Shown: in pieces, positions 7,572 through 8,281 of the stretch
Numbering within the stretch: the stretch's first letter is position 1
Layout: every line of letters begins with the position of its first letter
DNA from: JAUIBE01 sp035267185
GTDB taxonomy: Bacteria > Pseudomonadota > Gammaproteobacteria > Xanthomonadales > SZUA-36
Direction of reading: 5' to 3'
DNA length: 8,281 bases
Assembly (NCBI GenBank): GCA_035267185.1
Contig: DATFLY010000015.1
Location: forward strand, 1-8,281
The notes under the pieces: model-generated
What the model was told of the DNA's origin: nothing
The model's input: only the letters and a program-made list of their open reading frames with translations
Databases searched by the model: none
Translations under genes and position numbers: made by a program

Positions 7572-7717
7572 GCGCGTTAAGAAACTACTCGCCAAAAAAA
7601 GGGAAAAGGGTCATTGTTCTATCTTCCTGTTGTGTTGACAGCAGCGCTCAACATTTGTGCAACGACTGCCCGTGGTCAGTAGCGGCCTCGGGGGCCAGAT
7701 AAGAAGAAAAGATTCAG

Positions 7718-8281
7718 ATGCCCCGTTTAAAAAACATGGCCATGAATAACTTTCGACACACTTTGAAGCAGGTATTTGCAGCCGGTACTGCCGGTTGTTT
7801 GGCTTTCGTCACGATCGCTAACGCCCAGGAACCTCAAACGACGAACGACACCGATCAACCCTATACAGCACCCATGCTGGAAGAAGTGATTGTCAATGCC
7901 ACTCGTCGCGACCTTCCTGTTCAGGATATCGGCGCCAGCCTGGGTGTGATCACCAATAAAGAAATCATGCTCCTGGGTATGGATGACTTCCTGGACTACT
8001 CGCGCACGCAACCCGGTGTGGCGATGTATCAGCCGGTCAAGAACCGCTCCACCTTCACTATTCGCGGCATCAACACCGATATCGGCGACACCCAACTCAC
8101 GCAGGAACCGGTTGCGGTCTACATCAATGACATGCCCGTCACACAGCCCTACGCTGCTCTCGCGCAGATCGACCTTCGTCTGTACGACATCGAACGCATA
8201 GAAATCATCCGCGGACCGCAGGGCACCCTGTTCGGATCCGGCACGCTGGGTGGCCTGGTCAGGGTGCTGACCCGCCAGCCG
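7718..8281 (+). CDS. TonB-dependent outer-membrane receptor, N-terminal part (runs off window)
   Basis: 188 residues are visible and the frame is still open at the last base; full-length members usually have 650-900 residues. The ATG at 7718 was chosen for the purine-rich AAGAAGAAAAG just upstream; ATGs at 7736 and 7742 are in frame alternatives with poorer spacing. A signal peptide ends at about ANA-Q (cleavage after residue 36). Next comes a TonB-box-like EEVIVNA (55-61), then the plug domain with FTIRGINTD (113-121), VAVYINDMPV (132-141) and IERIEIIRGPQGTLFG (158-173). The GTLGG at 175-179 is the usual end of this conserved plug segment. The receptor would bind a ligand at the cell surface and move it into the periplasm with energy from TonB-ExbBD. 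It follows the symporter in the same direction but after a 242-base gap with its own candidate promoter. The ligand is unknown; both siderophore and nutrient types share these motifs. Confidence 0.93.
   Translation, partial: MPRLKNMAMNNFRHTLKQVFAAGTAGCLAFVTIANAQEPQTTNDTDQPYTAPMLEEVIVNATRRDLPVQDIGASLGVITNKEIMLLGMDDFLDYSRTQPGVAMYQPVKNRSTFTIRGINTDIGDTQLTQEPVAVYINDMPVTQPYAALAQIDLRLYDIERIEIIRGPQGTLFGSGTLGGLVRVLTRQP

Noticed and set aside
7684..7697. Short GC-rich inverted repeat GGCC-TCGGGG-GCC just before the receptor ribosome-binding region, considered as a translational control hairpin.
   Set aside because: The stem is only three to four base pairs, too short to claim.
7727..8095. A 122-codon minus-strand open frame opposite the TonB-dependent receptor.
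   Set aside because: The plus strand encodes an unmistakable signal peptide and plug domain over the same bases.

Overview
The window looks like chromosomal DNA of a Gram-negative, probably aquatic gammaproteobacterium. This is an inference: the evidence is a TonB-dependent outer-membrane receptor, several exported proteins with Sec or Tat signals, moderate GC content, and a sodium:solute symporter. There are no rRNA, tRNA, CRISPR, transposase or integrase genes.

Layout. Bases 1-1624 hold the 3' part of a large surface-type protein on the plus strand. It has a secreted beta-sandwich-like N-terminus, eight decapeptide repeats and a C-terminal Peptidase_S74 intramolecular chaperone. A small exported protein of unknown function faces it on the minus strand (1712-2245). 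After a 312-bp divergent intergenic region, which contains a 67-bp REP/MITE-like inverted repeat, a compact plus-strand gene set begins. It comprises a Tat-exported YtcJ-type amidohydrolase (2558-4231), a Sec-exported S33 serine aminopeptidase-type hydrolase starting 2 bp later (4234-5658), and a sodium:solute symporter (5706-7475). A 242-bp gap carries a plausible sigma70 promoter interlocked with inverted repeats. It leads into a TonB-dependent receptor that runs off the right edge (7718 onward).

How the genes may work together. The order amidohydrolase, peptidase, Na+ symporter, TonB-dependent receptor reads as an uptake-and-degradation module. The receptor would bring an amide- or peptide-like compound across the outer membrane. 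The two periplasmic hydrolases would trim it, and the symporter would carry a small product into the cytoplasm. Family assignments are firm, but the substrate cannot be read from the sequence. No regulator gene lies in the window, so control would have to come from elsewhere or from the dyad elements in the intergenic regions.
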